In this document: piece after piece, positions 1 through 9,314 of the stretch
Layout: every line of letters starts with the position of its first letter
Position numbering within the stretch: position 1 is the stretch's first letter
Assembly: GCF_028885415.1 (NCBI RefSeq)
Contig: NZ_CP118527.1
Location: forward strand, 3,472,001-3,536,000
Direction: 5' to 3'
Source of the DNA: Streptomyces coeruleorubidus
Lineage (GTDB): Bacteria > Actinomycetota > Actinomycetes > Streptomycetales > Streptomycetaceae
Length of the DNA stretch: 64,000 bases
Program-made: the position numbers and the translations under genes
Notes under the pieces: model-generated
Told to the model about the DNA's origin: nothing
Databases searched by the model: none
Seen by the model: only the letters and a program-made list of their open reading frames with translations

Positions 1-1330
1 GGCTCAGCACCGTGTCCTCGATCTCCAGGGTGGAGGCGATGCCCGGGATGGAGTCCACCTCGCGGTCCAGCAGGTGCAGGCAGCCCTCCTCGGTGCGGTA
101 CCCGAGGTCCATACCGCGCCACCAGCCGCCGTGCACCTGGGCGTCGTAGCGCTCGCGCTCACCGAAGTACCCCAGCGCCCGGCCGGCGGCCTGCACGTCG
201 ATGTAGCCGGGGTTCTCCCGGGTCACCTCCTTGCCGTTGCGGCTCACCAGCTTGAACTTGGTGTCGCCCGGGAAGGCGTAGCCCTGGCAACGGCCGTCGG
301 CGCCCAGTGCCGTCCTGCGGGTGAAGCCGCGGCCGACCAGCGGACCGGTCTCGCTCTGCCCGTAGATCTGGTAGAAGAGCGGCGAGCTGCGCTCGGTGGC
401 GTGCAGCAGTTTGTGCATGGTGCTCGGGTGGATGGCGTCGAACGTGGTGCTGAAGTACTTCACGTTGGCCAGCGGCTTGAGCGGGTGGTCGGCCAGTACC
501 TCCCACTCCATGAAGGAGTTGGGGTGGGACTCGATGAAGCCCGGCCGGGTCTCGGCCCACAACTCGGCCGCCTTCTGCGGGTCCGCGTCGTTCATGATGA
601 CCATCCGGTTGCCCCTGGGGAGCAGCACGGCCAGCGCCAGCGGCATCCGCGAGTGCACGTAGGACACGTGCATCGCCACGGTCTCCCGCTCGCGGATCAT
701 GTCGAAGAGCTTGGCCTGCGGACGGTAACGGCCGTGCAGGGTACGGGCCGAGTGGACCACCAGCTTGGGCAGACCCGTCGTGCCGGACGTGTGCGTCATG
801 AGCGCCGGCAGGTCCGGGTGCGCCACGACGGGCTCCTGCCGGGGCGCACCGGCGAGGTCCGCCAGCGACACGGCGCCGGGACGCGACCCGGCGACGATGA
901 TCACCTTGCTGGTGATCTCGTCCAGCGGGGCGTCGGCGAAGGGGCCGTCCCACTTCGCCGTGTCGGTGATGAGGTACGGGCCGCCCAGCCGCCTGAGCAG
1001 CGCGACGACGCTTTCCGCATCCAGTGCGGGCGAGAGCTGCACCGGAACCGCGCCGATTCGGGAAACGGCGCAGGAAAGGATGTTGATGTCGAATCCGTTG
1101 GATTTGTGGATGGCGACGTGTTCGCTGCGGCGTATGCCCGCCGCGTACAGCCGGGCCGCCATGTCGTCGATGTGCTCGGCCAGTTGGGCGAAGGTCATCT
1201 GCCGCCCGGATTCCGGGAGCAGCTCCAGGTCATGGTCGAGGATGATGAGCTGGTCGCCGTGTTCGGCTGCGGCCCGCTCGGCCACGAGGCCCATGTAGAG
1301 ACCCTTGTCGCTGGCCTGGACAGGAAGCAT
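1..1330 (-). CDS. AMP-forming acyl/aryl ligase (partial, C-terminus off the left edge)
   Basis: Class I adenylate-forming enzyme (ANL superfamily). It should activate a carboxylate, or another nucleophile, with ATP. The visible first 443 residues carry the phosphate-binding loop HTSGTTGLPK (about residues 180-189) and the YGQSETGP stretch typical of the A5 motif. The C-terminal subdomain with the catalytic lysine lies outside the window. ATG at 1330 is chosen because it gives a normal N-terminus for the family. It is the last visible gene of the minus-strand operon with phzE, phzD, the EntA-like gene and DAHP synthase, so an aromatic amino acid such as 3-hydroxyanthranilate is a reasonable substrate. 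The ligase at 16361-17929 is a close paralogue, sharing the VKYFS-TFDAIHP region and most of the N-terminal half. Substrate and acceptor (CoA, carrier protein, amine or nitrite) cannot be read from the sequence. Confidence 0.85.
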   Translation of the reverse strand, partial: MLPVQASDKGLYMGLVAERAAAEHGDQLIILDHDLELLPESGRQMTFAQLAEHIDDMAARLYAAGIRRSEHVAIHKSNGFDINILSCAVSRIGAVPVQLSPALDAESVVALLRRLGGPYLITDTAKWDGPFADAPLDEITSKVIIVAGSRPGAVSLADLAGAPRQEPVVAHPDLPALMTHTSGTTGLPKLVVHSARTLHGRYRPQAKLFDMIRERETVAMHVSYVHSRMPLALAVLLPRGNRMVIMNDADPQKAAELWAETRPGFIESHPNSFMEWEVLADHPLKPLANVKYFSTTFDAIHPSTMHKLLHATERSSPLFYQIYGQSETGPLVGRGFTRRTALGADGRCQGYAFPGDTKFKLVSRNGKEVTRENPGYIDVQAAGRALGYFGERERYDAQVHGGWWRGMDLGYRTEEGCLHLLDREVDSIPGIASTLEIEDTVLS

Positions 1331-1432
1331 AGGTGTAGCCCCTCAGGTCGTTTTCCGAAGCAGCAGTCGAGGTACTGGAAAGACATTTTCAGGAATTGCG
1401 GACGGGAAAAGAAGACCGCTTCTCCTTATCCG

Positions 1433-3373
1433 TCACATCGCCGCCGAAGATTCCTTTTCCGTCAGGTCGCCGGCGCCCAGGAAACCGGCCAGCAGCGAGC
1501 CGGCGATACGGACCCCCTCCTGGGTGAGGACCGATTCCGCGTGGAACTGCACGGACGCGAAGTGCGGACCGCGCAGGGCGTGCACCTCACCGGTCTCCAC
1601 ATCGCGGCTCACCTCGACCACGCCGACCCCGGCGCACTCCCGCTTGTCCTCGGCGCTGCGGGCGGCGAAGGTGTTGTAGAAGCCGACGCGTTCCCGGGCG
1701 CCGAACAGATCGATCTCCCGCTGCGTGCCCTGGTTGGGAACCGGCCGGCGGACGAGCGGGAAGCCCAGCTCGCACGACAGCACCTGATGGCTGAGGCAGA
1801 CCGCGAGGAACGGCCGCCGCTCGTCGAGCAGCCGACGGACCGCATCGCGCAGGTGTGCGATCTTGGGGTGCGAGGTGTCGCGCGGGTCGCCGGGGCCGGG
1901 CCCCATGACGACCAGGTCGTACCCGTCGAAGGAGTAGGGATCGTCGAAGCGGCGGACCGTCACGGAAAGGCCCATCGCCCGCAGCTGATGACCGATCATC
2001 GAGGTGAAGGTGTCCTCGGCGTCCACGACCAGCACCCGGCACCCGGACAGCGCGGGCTCGGGCCGGGACCGCGCCGCCTCGTCGGCCAGCCAGAACTCGG
2101 CGATCTTGTCGTTGCGGCGGGCCAGCGCCGACCGTACGTCGGGATGGTCCGCGAAGCGGGTGGCCCCGTCCGTGCGCAGGGCGTCGATCAGTCCCGAGGC
2201 CTTCGCGCGGGTCTCGGCGACCTCCGACGCCGGGTCGGAGTGACGCACCAGCGTGGCGCCGACCCCGATCCGCACCCGGCCGTCGGCGTCGATGTCGGCG
2301 GTGCGGATGAGAATGGCCGAGTCCAGCTCCCGGGCGCCGTGCTCGTCCCGGCCGATGAGTGCGACCGCGCCGCTGTAGTAGCCGCGCCCCTCGGGCTCGT
2401 AGCGGCTGATGACCCGGGCCGCGCTCTCGAGCGGACTGCCGGTCACGGTCGGGGCGAACATGGTCTCGCGCAGGATCTCCCGGGGGTCGCGCGCGGTGCG
2501 GCCCTCGATGAAGTACTCGGTGTGCGCGAGTCGTGCCATCTCCTTCAGGTACGGGCCGGTGACCCGTCCGCCGCCCTCGCAGATCCGCGCCATCATCTTG
2601 AGTTCTTCGTCGACGACCATGTAGAGCTCGTCGGCCTCCTTGCGGTCCGCGAGGAAGGCCATCACCTCCGGCAGGGTCGGGCCCGAGGCGGGGTAGCGGT
2701 ACGTACCGCTGATGGGGTTCATCACGGCCGTTCCCCCACGGACACTGATGTGCCGCTCCGGGGTGGCGCCGACGAACGTGCGGTCGCCGGTGTGGATGAC
2801 GAAGGTCCAGTACCCGCCCGACTCCTGTTCCAGCAGCCGCCGGAAGAGGGTGAGGGCGCTGCGGGGGCCGTAGTCGGTGATCTGGGTGATGAACGACCGC
2901 TTGATGACGAAGTTGGCGCCCACCCCCTGGCCGATCTCGTCGGTGATGACGCGGCGCACCACGTCGGCGTACGCCTCGTCGTCCACGTCGAACCGGCCGC
3001 CGTTCAGCCGGATCGGCCGGTCGCCGATCCGGCTCACCGCCTCGGTGAGCGACACCTTCTCCTGCTCGGCGACCCTGAGCGCGATCAGCGGGGATCCGTC
3101 GTCGGGGGCGGCGAAGCCTCGCTCGGCGATCTGCCGGTAGGGCATGACGACCAGGGTGTCGTGCCGGCCCGAAGGCCCGGCCGGGGCGTCGGCCGCCTCG
3201 GGCAGCGGCACATCGGCGAGTGCGGTCGGCGTGGACACCTCACCGACCAGGACGTCCACCACACCGGGCCCGGCCGCCTCGGGACGGTACAGCACGGCGA
3301 ACGGCCGCGGCTGCGGCCCGAGGATCTCGGAGAGCAGATCGGGAGCCTGTGGTGCCCTGCTGGAGCCGGTCAT
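1433..3373 (-). CDS. phzE: 2-amino-2-desoxyisochorismate synthase (PhzE type)
   Basis: Converts chorismate plus glutamine into 2-amino-2-desoxyisochorismate (ADIC). The 646-residue protein is a fusion of an N-terminal chorismate-binding anthranilate-synthase-like domain (to about residue 420) and a C-terminal class I glutamine amidotransferase domain. The latter shows the nucleophile motif AVCLSHQV and the distal HAES motif. This domain order, length (PhzE proteins are about 630 aa) and the CLSHQ variant are typical of PhzE rather than of TrpE/TrpG. ATG at 3373 overlaps the stop of phzD (ATGA), which implies translational coupling; the frame stays open upstream but that stretch lies inside phzD. 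With phzD next to it, the product feeds dihydro-3-hydroxyanthranilate formation. No phzF, phzA/B or phzG is visible, so phenazine itself is not supported. Confidence 0.93.
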   Translation of the reverse strand: MTGSSRAPQAPDLLSEILGPQPRPFAVLYRPEAAGPGVVDVLVGEVSTPTALADVPLPEAADAPAGPSGRHDTLVVMPYRQIAERGFAAPDDGSPLIALRVAEQEKVSLTEAVSRIGDRPIRLNGGRFDVDDEAYADVVRRVITDEIGQGVGANFVIKRSFITQITDYGPRSALTLFRRLLEQESGGYWTFVIHTGDRTFVGATPERHISVRGGTAVMNPISGTYRYPASGPTLPEVMAFLADRKEADELYMVVDEELKMMARICEGGGRVTGPYLKEMARLAHTEYFIEGRTARDPREILRETMFAPTVTGSPLESAARVISRYEPEGRGYYSGAVALIGRDEHGARELDSAILIRTADIDADGRVRIGVGATLVRHSDPASEVAETRAKASGLIDALRTDGATRFADHPDVRSALARRNDKIAEFWLADEAARSRPEPALSGCRVLVVDAEDTFTSMIGHQLRAMGLSVTVRRFDDPYSFDGYDLVVMGPGPGDPRDTSHPKIAHLRDAVRRLLDERRPFLAVCLSHQVLSCELGFPLVRRPVPNQGTQREIDLFGARERVGFYNTFAARSAEDKRECAGVGVVEVSRDVETGEVHALRGPHFASVQFHAESVLTQEGVRIAGSLLAGFLGAGDLTEKESSAAM

Positions 3374-3993
3374 ACGAATGTCTCCTTGGCGGTGGTGAGC
3401 ACGGCGCAACGCCGGGCGGCGTACTCCAGAGCCATCCGGTGGTCGTCGTGGGAGAAGTCGGCGACGGCGTCGGCGACCAGGAAGGTCTCGATGTCGTGGC
3501 TGAACGACTCGACGGTCGTGGCCAGTACGCCGATGTGCGCGTACACGCCGCAGACGACGAGCTGGTCCCGCCCCTGGGCGCGCATGCGGGCGAGCAGGTC
3601 GGTGTTGAAGAAGGCGCTGTAACGCCACTTGGTGAGGATCCAGTCGCCCGGCCGCGGGGCGATCGGTTCGACGACCTCCCGGTCGGCGGGGGCTGCCCGC
3701 ATGCCCGGCCCCCAGAAGTCCTTCAGCAGGCCCCGCTGCGCCTGCGTCATGCCGCCGGGCTGGGCCGTGTAGGCCACCGGCACGTCCAGTTCGGCGCACC
3801 GCTCCCGCAGCATCGTGGCGTTGTCCACCAGTTGGGTGCGCAGCGGGGCGGGCAGGGGGGCCAGGAAGTAGCGCTGCATGTCGTGGACGAGCAGCACCGC
3901 GCGCGCCGGGTCTACGGCCCACTGGGCGGTGTTGGCGGGCAGTTCCCCGGCTGTCGGCATCGGATAGGGCTCGATGGTCGGGATACCGGCCAT
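3370..3993 (-). CDS. phzD: Isochorismatase-family ADIC hydrolase (PhzD)
   Basis: Hydrolyses the enol-ether of ADIC to give trans-2,3-dihydro-3-hydroxyanthranilate (DHHA) and pyruvate. At 207 residues it matches PhzD in length. The catalytic Asp sits in [10 protein letters not shown] (about residue 38) and the catalytic Lys in [10 protein letters not shown]. The segment CGVYAHIGV has Tyr where cysteine-hydrolase relatives have their nucleophile Cys, as known for PhzD/EntB-type isochorismatases. ATG at 3993 gives the standard MxGIPxIxPYPMP N-terminus. Its stop overlaps the phzE start by 4 nt, and the EntA-like gene ends 43 bp upstream, so all three are probably cotranscribed. No aryl carrier domain is attached, unlike EntB. 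Confidence 0.93.
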   Translation of the reverse strand: MAGIPTIEPYPMPTAGELPANTAQWAVDPARAVLLVHDMQRYFLAPLPAPLRTQLVDNATMLRERCAELDVPVAYTAQPGGMTQAQRGLLKDFWGPGMRAAPADREVVEPIAPRPGDWILTKWRYSAFFNTDLLARMRAQGRDQLVVCGVYAHIGVLATTVESFSHDIETFLVADAVADFSHDDHRMALEYAARRCAVLTTAKETFV

Positions 3994-4036
3994 GGCGTCC
4001 TCTCGGTGATCCGGTGGTGATCTGGTGGTGTCGTGG

Positions 4037-4807
4037 TCAGCTGCCCAGAGAGGCGCCGCCGTCGACGGTGAGGCTGTGCAGCGTGATGTGCGACGCCTGG
4101 CCGGAGAGCAGGAAGGCGACGGCATCGGCGATGTCGGCCGGCGATGCGATCTTCGCCAGGGGAATGCCGACTTTGAACGCCTCCGGCCGGCCCTCGATCG
4201 TGTTGCGCGGGCCCGACTCGTCGTCCCACATGGAGCTCAGCATCGGCGTGTCGGTGGACCCCGGCGCCACGACGTTGCAGCGGATGCCGTACCGGGCGAC
4301 CTCCAGGCCGAGGCTCTTGGTGAACATCGTCGCCGCGGCCTTGGACGCGGCGTAGGCGGCCATCTCCGTCCGTGGTGTTCCGGCCGCGTTGGACGCGACG
4401 GTGACCACGCTGCCGCGTCTGCGCTGCTTCATGCGTCGCACGACGGCACGCGAGAAGTGGAAGACGCCGGTCGCGTTCACCGCGAACGTGGCGTTCCAGT
4501 CTTCGTCGCTGAGGCCGACGGCCTCACCGAGGCGCAGCACGCCGGCGGCGTTGACGAGGTGCTCCACGGGGCCGAGGTCCCGTTCGACCGCCGCGACCGT
4601 GCGCTCCACGTCGTCGCTGCGCGTGACGTCCGCGGGGTAGGCGGTGATCTCCAGCCCTTCCGCGGTGAGCTTGCCGACCACCTGGTCGAGCAGTTCCGCG
4701 TCCCGGTCGACGGCGGCCACGACGGCCCCGCGCTCCGCCAGCGCGCTGACCACGGCGCTGCCGATGCCTCCGGCCGCGCCGGTAACGAGGGCGATGGTGT
4801 TGTCCAT
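4037..4807 (-). CDS. SDR dehydrogenase, EntA/DhbA-like (DHHA to 3-hydroxyanthranilate)
   Basis: Short-chain dehydrogenase, 256 residues, closely resembling 2,3-dihydro-2,3-dihydroxybenzoate dehydrogenases (EntA/DhbA). Seen: the NAD-binding motif TGAAGGIG near the N-terminus, [10 protein letters not shown] and the catalytic YAASK, all in the EntA arrangement. No isochorismate synthase or EntB is present, and its direct neighbours are phzD and phzE. The inferred reaction is therefore oxidation of dihydro-3-hydroxyanthranilate to 3-hydroxyanthranilate, as known for actinomycete benzoxazole-type and pyrrolobenzodiazepine-like pathways that use this route. The ATG at 4807 is preferred to the in-frame ATG at 4825 because a GGGAAG element precedes it, but the call is not certain. 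Part of the minus-strand aromatic operon. Confidence 0.85.
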   Translation of the reverse strand: MDNTIALVTGAAGGIGSAVVSALAERGAVVAAVDRDAELLDQVVGKLTAEGLEITAYPADVTRSDDVERTVAAVERDLGPVEHLVNAAGVLRLGEAVGLSDEDWNATFAVNATGVFHFSRAVVRRMKQRRRGSVVTVASNAAGTPRTEMAAYAASKAAATMFTKSLGLEVARYGIRCNVVAPGSTDTPMLSSMWDDESGPRNTIEGRPEAFKVGIPLAKIASPADIADAVAFLLSGQASHITLHSLTVDGGASLGS

Positions 4808-4891
4808 GTCTTCCCGAGCCTCCATCCATGCAGTGCGGACAGTGCTGTGCGACCGGTCCCGCCCGTGCGGTCACCGGGGCTTGGGGCTAGG

Positions 4892-6067
4892 TCACAGGCT
4901 CCAGGCCGAGACCACGGAGACGGCCTGGCCCGGATTGAGCCGCGGGTCGCAGAAGGTGGTGTAGTGCGATCCGGCGCAGTCGGTGGCGGACTCGTCCGCG
5001 ACGCACTCGGTGACGGCGTGGGGGGTGGTCTCCAGGTGGAGGCCCCCGGCGATGCCGCCCGCGGACGTCACGGCACGGTGGAACGCCACGACCTCGCGCT
5101 CGACGGTCTCCACGAATCGGGTCTTGACGCCGTCACGGGTCTTGACGGTGTTGCCGTGCATGGGGTCGGTCAGCCAGATCACGGGATGCCCCGCCTCCCG
5201 GACCGCCGTCACCAGGGGCGGCAGGGCGTCGGCGACGGCGTCGGCGCCCATGCGGGCGATCAGGGTGAGCCGGCCCGGTTCGCGGTTCGGGTCGAGCCGT
5301 TCGCACAGGGCGAGCAGTTCGTCGACGGCCATCCGCGGCCCCACCTTGCTGGCGACCGGGTTGTCCACCTCGGCGAGCAGCGCGACGTGCGCGCCGTCCA
5401 CCTCCCGGGTGCGTTCGCCGACCCACGGCCAGTGCGTGGACGTCAGCAGCAACCGGCCGCCCTCGTCGCGGCGCAGCATGGGCACCTCGTAGTCGAGGAG
5501 CAGCGCCTCATGGCTCGTCCACACCGGCGGGTCGATGCCGAAGCGGGCGGATCCGCCGGGCTGCCAGCCCAGGTGTCCCATCACATCGCGGGCGGACATG
5601 TACCCGGTGAGCAGCCGCAGCGGGTCCGGGCGCCTGCTGTCCGGGTCCGGTTCGGGGCTGTTGACCATGTGACCGCGGTAGACGGGCAGTTCGACGCCGT
5701 CGACCATCTCGGTCGGCTGCGAGCGCGGCTTGGCGTACTGGCCGGCGATCCGGCCCACCCGCAGCACGGGCTTGCGGGTGATCAGCCGCATGGCCCCGGC
5801 CAGCAGATCAAGGACGGCGGCCTTGCGGGCCACGTGCTCGGCGGTGCACTCGGCCGGGTCCTCCGCGCAGTCGCCGGCCTGGATCACATGGGCCTGGCCC
5901 GCGGCGACCTGGGCGAGCAGCGACTTGAACCGGCGTATGTCGTCGCCGGCCACCAGCGGACTGCGGGCGGCCAGCTCCTTCCTGACCCGCTCGACTTGCG
6001 AGGGGTCCTCCCAGTCCGGCTGATGCAGCGCGGCTTTCAGCCGGATGTCGAGCAGGGTGTTCTCCAC
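4892..6067 (-). CDS. Class II 3-deoxy-7-phosphoheptulonate synthase (secondary-metabolism type)
   Basis: Condenses phosphoenolpyruvate and erythrose-4-phosphate to DAHP, the first shikimate-pathway step. Class II signatures are visible: QAGDCAED, RIAGQYAKPRS, STHWPWVGERT, LIARMG and the C-terminal CDPRLN. At 391 residues it is shorter than housekeeping actinomycete class II enzymes (about 450 aa), which carry regulatory N-terminal extensions. A copy inside a biosynthetic operon usually serves to raise chorismate supply and escape feedback inhibition; that role is inferred. The GTG at 6067 follows a GGAGGC ribosome-binding site. An ORF continues upstream but without family similarity. The gene lies between the WrbA-like gene and the EntA-like gene in the same orientation. 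Confidence 0.92.
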   Translation of the reverse strand: MENTLLDIRLKAALHQPDWEDPSQVERVRKELAARSPLVAGDDIRRFKSLLAQVAAGQAHVIQAGDCAEDPAECTAEHVARKAAVLDLLAGAMRLITRKPVLRVGRIAGQYAKPRSQPTEMVDGVELPVYRGHMVNSPEPDPDSRRPDPLRLLTGYMSARDVMGHLGWQPGGSARFGIDPPVWTSHEALLLDYEVPMLRRDEGGRLLLTSTHWPWVGERTREVDGAHVALLAEVDNPVASKVGPRMAVDELLALCERLDPNREPGRLTLIARMGADAVADALPPLVTAVREAGHPVIWLTDPMHGNTVKTRDGVKTRFVETVEREVVAFHRAVTSAGGIAGGLHLETTPHAVTECVADESATDCAGSHYTTFCDPRLNPGQAVSVVSAWSL

Positions 6068-6278
6068 GGTGCCTCCGAGAAGACGGGCACGGCCGGCCGT
6101 GCGGGGCGCGCCGTGCGATGGGGGGTGGGCCTGCGGCGGCCCACCGACTCGTGGGGGAGAAACGGACCGGGCGCGGGCCGGGTGTGGCCGGGCGGCGACG
6201 AACGCGGCCGCCCGGCTGCGCACAGTCCCGGGCGAGAGCGGGCAGTGCCCCCGCCGAACCCCTCCCGCACGCGTCGGG

Positions 6279-6908
6279 TCAGGCGGTCTGCAGTCCCCGG
6301 CGGAGCGCCGCGGTGATCTCCACGGTGCGGCGGGCCTGGTACTCGATGGCCGCCAGATTGTCCTCGTCGACGTTGGCGGCAGCGTTGCGCGAGACGCTGC
6401 TCACGCCGTACGGGTTGCCGTTGGTGGGGGCCAGCTGGATCGGGTCGGCCACGCCGGGCGGGACGATGATCGCGCCCCAGTGGTAGAAGGCGTTGTTGAG
6501 GGCCAGGATCGTGCTCTCCTGGCCACCGTGCAGCGTCGCGGTGGACGTGAAGGAGGACATCACCTTGTTGACCAGTCCACGCCGTGAATGCAGCGGCAGG
6601 GTCAGGTCGATGAACTGCTTGAGCGAGGCGGCGGGCAGTCCGTAACGCCCGGGCGTACCCCAGAGCACCGCGTCGGCCCACTCCAGATCCTCCAGGGCGG
6701 CCTCGGGGATGTCCTGGACGGACTCCAGGTGCTCGGCCCACACCCTGTTCCAGCTGTCGTTGCCCGGGACGATGGTCTCGGACGTCAGTTCGGCAGTCCT
6801 GCGCAGCCGTACTTCAGCGCCCGCCTTCTCGGCCGCCGCGGCGGCCGCGACGGCGAGCTTGTGCACGTTTCCCTGAGAGGAGTAGTAGATGACGGCGACG
6901 TTGGTCAT
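6279..6908 (-). CDS. WrbA-like NAD(P)H:quinone oxidoreductase (flavodoxin fold)
   Basis: FMN-binding flavodoxin-fold protein of the WrbA/type IV quinone reductase family, 209 residues. The N-terminal phosphate-binding loop VIYYSSQGNVHKLA and the central segment DAVLWGTPGRYG followed by FIDLT match the family. WrbA proteins reduce quinones with NAD(P)H in two-electron steps, so here it could recycle or protect against o-quinone or quinone-imine species from an aminophenol; this is inference from context. ATG at 6908 follows an AGAGGGA element. It is the first gene of the minus-strand operon, 211 bp ahead of DAHP synthase. The TCCGTCA operator-like repeats and the 102-bp tandem array lie directly upstream. 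Confidence 0.88.
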   Translation of the reverse strand: MTNVAVIYYSSQGNVHKLAVAAAAAAEKAGAEVRLRRTAELTSETIVPGNDSWNRVWAEHLESVQDIPEAALEDLEWADAVLWGTPGRYGLPAASLKQFIDLTLPLHSRRGLVNKVMSSFTSTATLHGGQESTILALNNAFYHWGAIIVPPGVADPIQLAPTNGNPYGVSSVSRNAAANVDEDNLAAIEYQARRTVEITAALRRGLQTA

Positions 6909-6993
6909 GTTCAGGGATCCCTCTCGGCGATCGGCTCGGATGGCCCCGATCCTGTGCGGGAGCGCACCCCGCGGCCAACGTCCGCCGGGACCA

Positions 6994-7077
6994 TCCGTCA
7001 ACTGGCCGGACCAGTCCGTCAGGTCCGCCTCCCGGGTCCGTCAGGTCCGCCCCGGTGCGAGGCCGCGACCTGACGGA
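6994..7077. promoter_or_regulatory. TCCGTCA direct repeats plus 11-bp inverted repeat upstream of the aromatic operon
   Basis: Three copies of TCCGTCA start at 6994, 7015 and 7037 (spacing 21 and 22 bp). The last copy also belongs to a perfect inverted repeat, TCCGTCAGGTC (7037-7047) with GACCTGACGGA (7067-7077). They sit 86-169 bp upstream of the WrbA-like ATG. Heptamer direct repeats with 11- or 22-bp periodicity are the known recognition pattern of SARP-family activators. The same heptamer pair occurs at 22-bp spacing upstream of the gene at 18775-19761. No SARP gene is in the window, so the binding protein is inferred. Confidence 0.5.
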
Positions 7078-8051
7078 ACCTTTCCCTGACGCCTCGCCAC
7101 CGCCGTCGCGGGGCGGCCGGATGCGCCGGGGCACGAGTCCGCCAGGTCCACCCCAGGGCGGGGCCGCGACCTGACGAAACCCTTCCACAACCCCTCGCCA
7201 CCACCCCCGCGAGACCAACCGGAAGCACCAGGGCACGGATCCGCCAGGTCCACCCCAAGGCGGCGCCCCAACCTGACGAAACCCCTCCCCAACCCCTCGC
7301 CACCACCCCCGCGAAGCCAACCGGAAGCACCAGGGCACGGATCCGCCAGGTCCACCCCAAGGCGGCGCCCCAACCTGACGAAACCCCTCCCCAACCCCTC
7401 GCCACCACCCCCGCGAGACCAACCGGAAGCACCAGGGCACGGATCCGCCAGGTCCACCCCAAGGCGGCGCCCCAACCTGACGAAACCCCTCCCCAACCCC
7501 TCGCCACCACCCCCGCGAAGCCAACCGGAAGCACCAGGGCACGGATCCGCCAGGTCCACCCCAAGGCGGCGCCCCAACCTGACGAAACCCCTCCCCAACC
7601 CCTCGCCACCACCCCGCGAGACCAACCGGAAGCACCAGGGCACGGATCCGCCAGGTCCACCCCAAGGCGGCGCCCCAACCTGACGAAACCCCTCCCCAAC
7701 CCCTCGCCACCACCCCGCGAAGCCAACCGGAAGCACCAGGGCACGGATCCGCCAGGTCCACCCCAAGGCGGCGCCCCAACCTGACGAAACCCCTCCCCAA
7801 CCCCTCGCCACCACCCCCGCGAGACCAACCGGAAGCACCAGGGCACGGATCCGCCAGGTCCACCCCAAGGCGGCGCCCCAACCTGACGAAACCCCTCCCC
7901 AACCCCTCGCCACCACCCCCGCGAGACCAACCGGAAGCACCAGGGCACGGATCCGCCAGGTCCGCCCCAGGGCGGGGCCGTGACCTGACGAAACCTTTCC
8001 CCGACGCCTCGCACATCGTCCTCGCGGGGCAGGCCGGATGCGCCGGTCCGG
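7034..8051. repeat. Minisatellite: ten tandem units of 101-102 bp
   Basis: Units begin at about 7034, 7136, 7238, 7340, 7442, 7544, 7645, 7746, 7848 and 7950; eight spacings are 102 or 101 bp by direct count of the conserved GATCCGCCAGGTCC anchor. The inner units (from 7238) are almost identical, differing mainly by GAGACC/GAAGCC and a C4/C5 run. The two outer units on the left and the last on the right are diverged, as expected when unequal exchange homogenises the centre. Each unit keeps a CAGGT...ACCTGACG pair that in the leftmost unit is the perfect TCCGTCAGGTC/GACCTGACGGA inverted repeat. The array fills the gap between the IS701-like gene and the aromatic operon. Long ORFs over it are artefacts of 102 being divisible by 3. 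Confidence 0.95.
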
Positions 8052-8096
8052 GGTGAGCGCGGAGGCCGGAGGCCGGAGGTGCCGGCGGCCTTCCGG

Positions 8097-9314
8097 TCAG
8101 CCGACGCCGCTCAGCAACGGCGGTTGCGCCCTGTCGCTGAGCATGGCGATGGCATGGGCTACGGAGGCGAGCGTGGCATGGCGGTGCCATCCGGTGAACG
8201 ACCGTCCCGAGAAGTCCCGGATGCCGACCCGGTCGGCGACCTCGGTGAGGTCCCGCTCCACCCGGCGGGCGAGAGCGGCCAGCCGGAGCAGTTCACCGAC
8301 GCTCAGCGACGTCAGGTCGGTCAGCCACAGCTCCGCGGGCCAGTGACCGCGTTGCGCCACCCCCATCAGCAGCAGCGTGTCGTCGGACCGCCCCGCCCGG
8401 CGTGCGGTGGAGGACAGGGCGACCCGAATGGTGACCACCGTTCTGGGCGACAAGAGCTCCTCGCCCGGCCGCCGCATGTGCCAGACCATCGACATGATCT
8501 GCTCCGCCGTCATGCTGACGCCCCGCCGCGGGAACGCGGGCTCCTCCACCGTCAGCCGCAGGGTGCCGCCGACCCGCAGCATCATCGGGGTGTGCGCGGC
8601 ACGCAAGCGCCCGACGACCGCGGCCACGTCCGTCTCCTGCGCGTCCATCACCACCGGCCTGAGCGGCAAGCGGGAGTTCTTGATCAGTTCCTGGTACGCC
8701 TTGACCGAGCACTGGCCCAGGCTCTCGGGAATCTCGTTCTCGGGTATGGATGCCTGACGGCGCTGACGCCGGTCCGCCAGCCATCTGTGGGTCAGCTGAA
8801 GCCGCCAGTTCAGCGGGCTGCTCCAGTCCGGCGCGGCGCCCCACACACCCACCGCCTGCTGTGCGTTGACCACCTGCCCGAGCGCCGGCACGAAGCGCCG
8901 TTCCACGCCCACGGACGTCTCCCCGGCCTTGGGAATGATCAAGGGATGGACGACGTACGCCTGAGGCTGCGCGACGCGCTCCACGTGCTGTGCCAGGGCC
9001 CGGCGCACCGGTGTCCAGTCCCAGGTGGAGCTGACGATGAAGTGGTGGAGGCTCTGCTCGGTGGCGTCGCCGCCGAAGAGTGCTGCGATGTTGCGGATGG
9101 ACTTACGCCCGTTGGCCTCGAGCAGACCCCGCAGATAGGTCATGCCCTTGGTGCGCTGATCGCGGCGTGGCATCGAGGAGAACAGCACCGGCCCCAGTTC
9201 CGACAGCAGTGCGTCGTGAGTTCTGATGTGCGATGGGTTTCCCGTCGTGGCCTGTCCCGATTCTTCGAGGATGGTGCGGTCGCCGTGATCGAGCTGCAGG
9301 ATCGTGCGTGACAT
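8097..9314 (-). CDS. IS701-type transposase-like protein, probably catalytically inactive
   Basis: A 405-residue protein with the layout of IS701-family DDE transposases: an N-terminal region with MPRRDQRTKG and YLRGLL, the segment VGVERRFVPALGQVVNAQQAVGV, and a C-terminal ERDLTEVADRVGIRDFSGRS...GWHRHATL block. The first catalytic Asp region, normally like DDTGFPKKG, reads VVHPLIIPKAG here (residues 121-131), so the Asp pair is replaced by His-Pro. The C-terminal Glu block is retained. I see no terminal inverted repeats or target duplication. ATG at 9314 follows a GAGGGGGAA ribosome-binding site and the frame is intact. Similar intact but non-mobile IS701-like proteins are common in Streptomyces gene clusters. 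A regulatory or DNA-binding role is possible but not shown. Confidence 0.75.
   Translation of the reverse strand: MSRTILQLDHGDRTILEESGQATTGNPSHIRTHDALLSELGPVLFSSMPRRDQRTKGMTYLRGLLEANGRKSIRNIAALFGGDATEQSLHHFIVSSTWDWTPVRRALAQHVERVAQPQAYVVHPLIIPKAGETSVGVERRFVPALGQVVNAQQAVGVWGAAPDWSSPLNWRLQLTHRWLADRRQRRQASIPENEIPESLGQCSVKAYQELIKNSRLPLRPVVMDAQETDVAAVVGRLRAAHTPMMLRVGGTLRLTVEEPAFPRRGVSMTAEQIMSMVWHMRRPGEELLSPRTVVTIRVALSSTARRAGRSDDTLLLMGVAQRGHWPAELWLTDLTSLSVGELLRLAALARRVERDLTEVADRVGIRDFSGRSFTGWHRHATLASVAHAIAMLSDRAQPPLLSGVG

Noticed and set aside
74..3622. 1182-codon plus-strand ORF
   Set aside because: It lies antisense to the ligase and phzE genes; its sequence is His/Val/Gly/Arg-rich as expected for a reverse shadow of high-GC coding DNA.
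1..6908. Phenazine biosynthesis cluster
   Set aside because: phzE, phzD and a DAHP synthase are present, but phzF, phzA/B and phzG are not seen; the EntA-like dehydrogenase points to 3-hydroxyanthranilate instead. The left edge is open, so this rejection is provisional.
7034..8051. CRISPR array
   Set aside because: Units are about 102 bp, contiguous and nearly identical, with no variable spacers and no cas genes.
7019..8190. Long minus-strand ORFs (299 to 458 codons) across the tandem array
   Set aside because: The 102-bp unit is divisible by 3, so any stop-free unit gives long open frames in all three registers; the predicted proteins are Trp/Gly repeats without ribosome-binding sites, and 101-bp units shift the frame.
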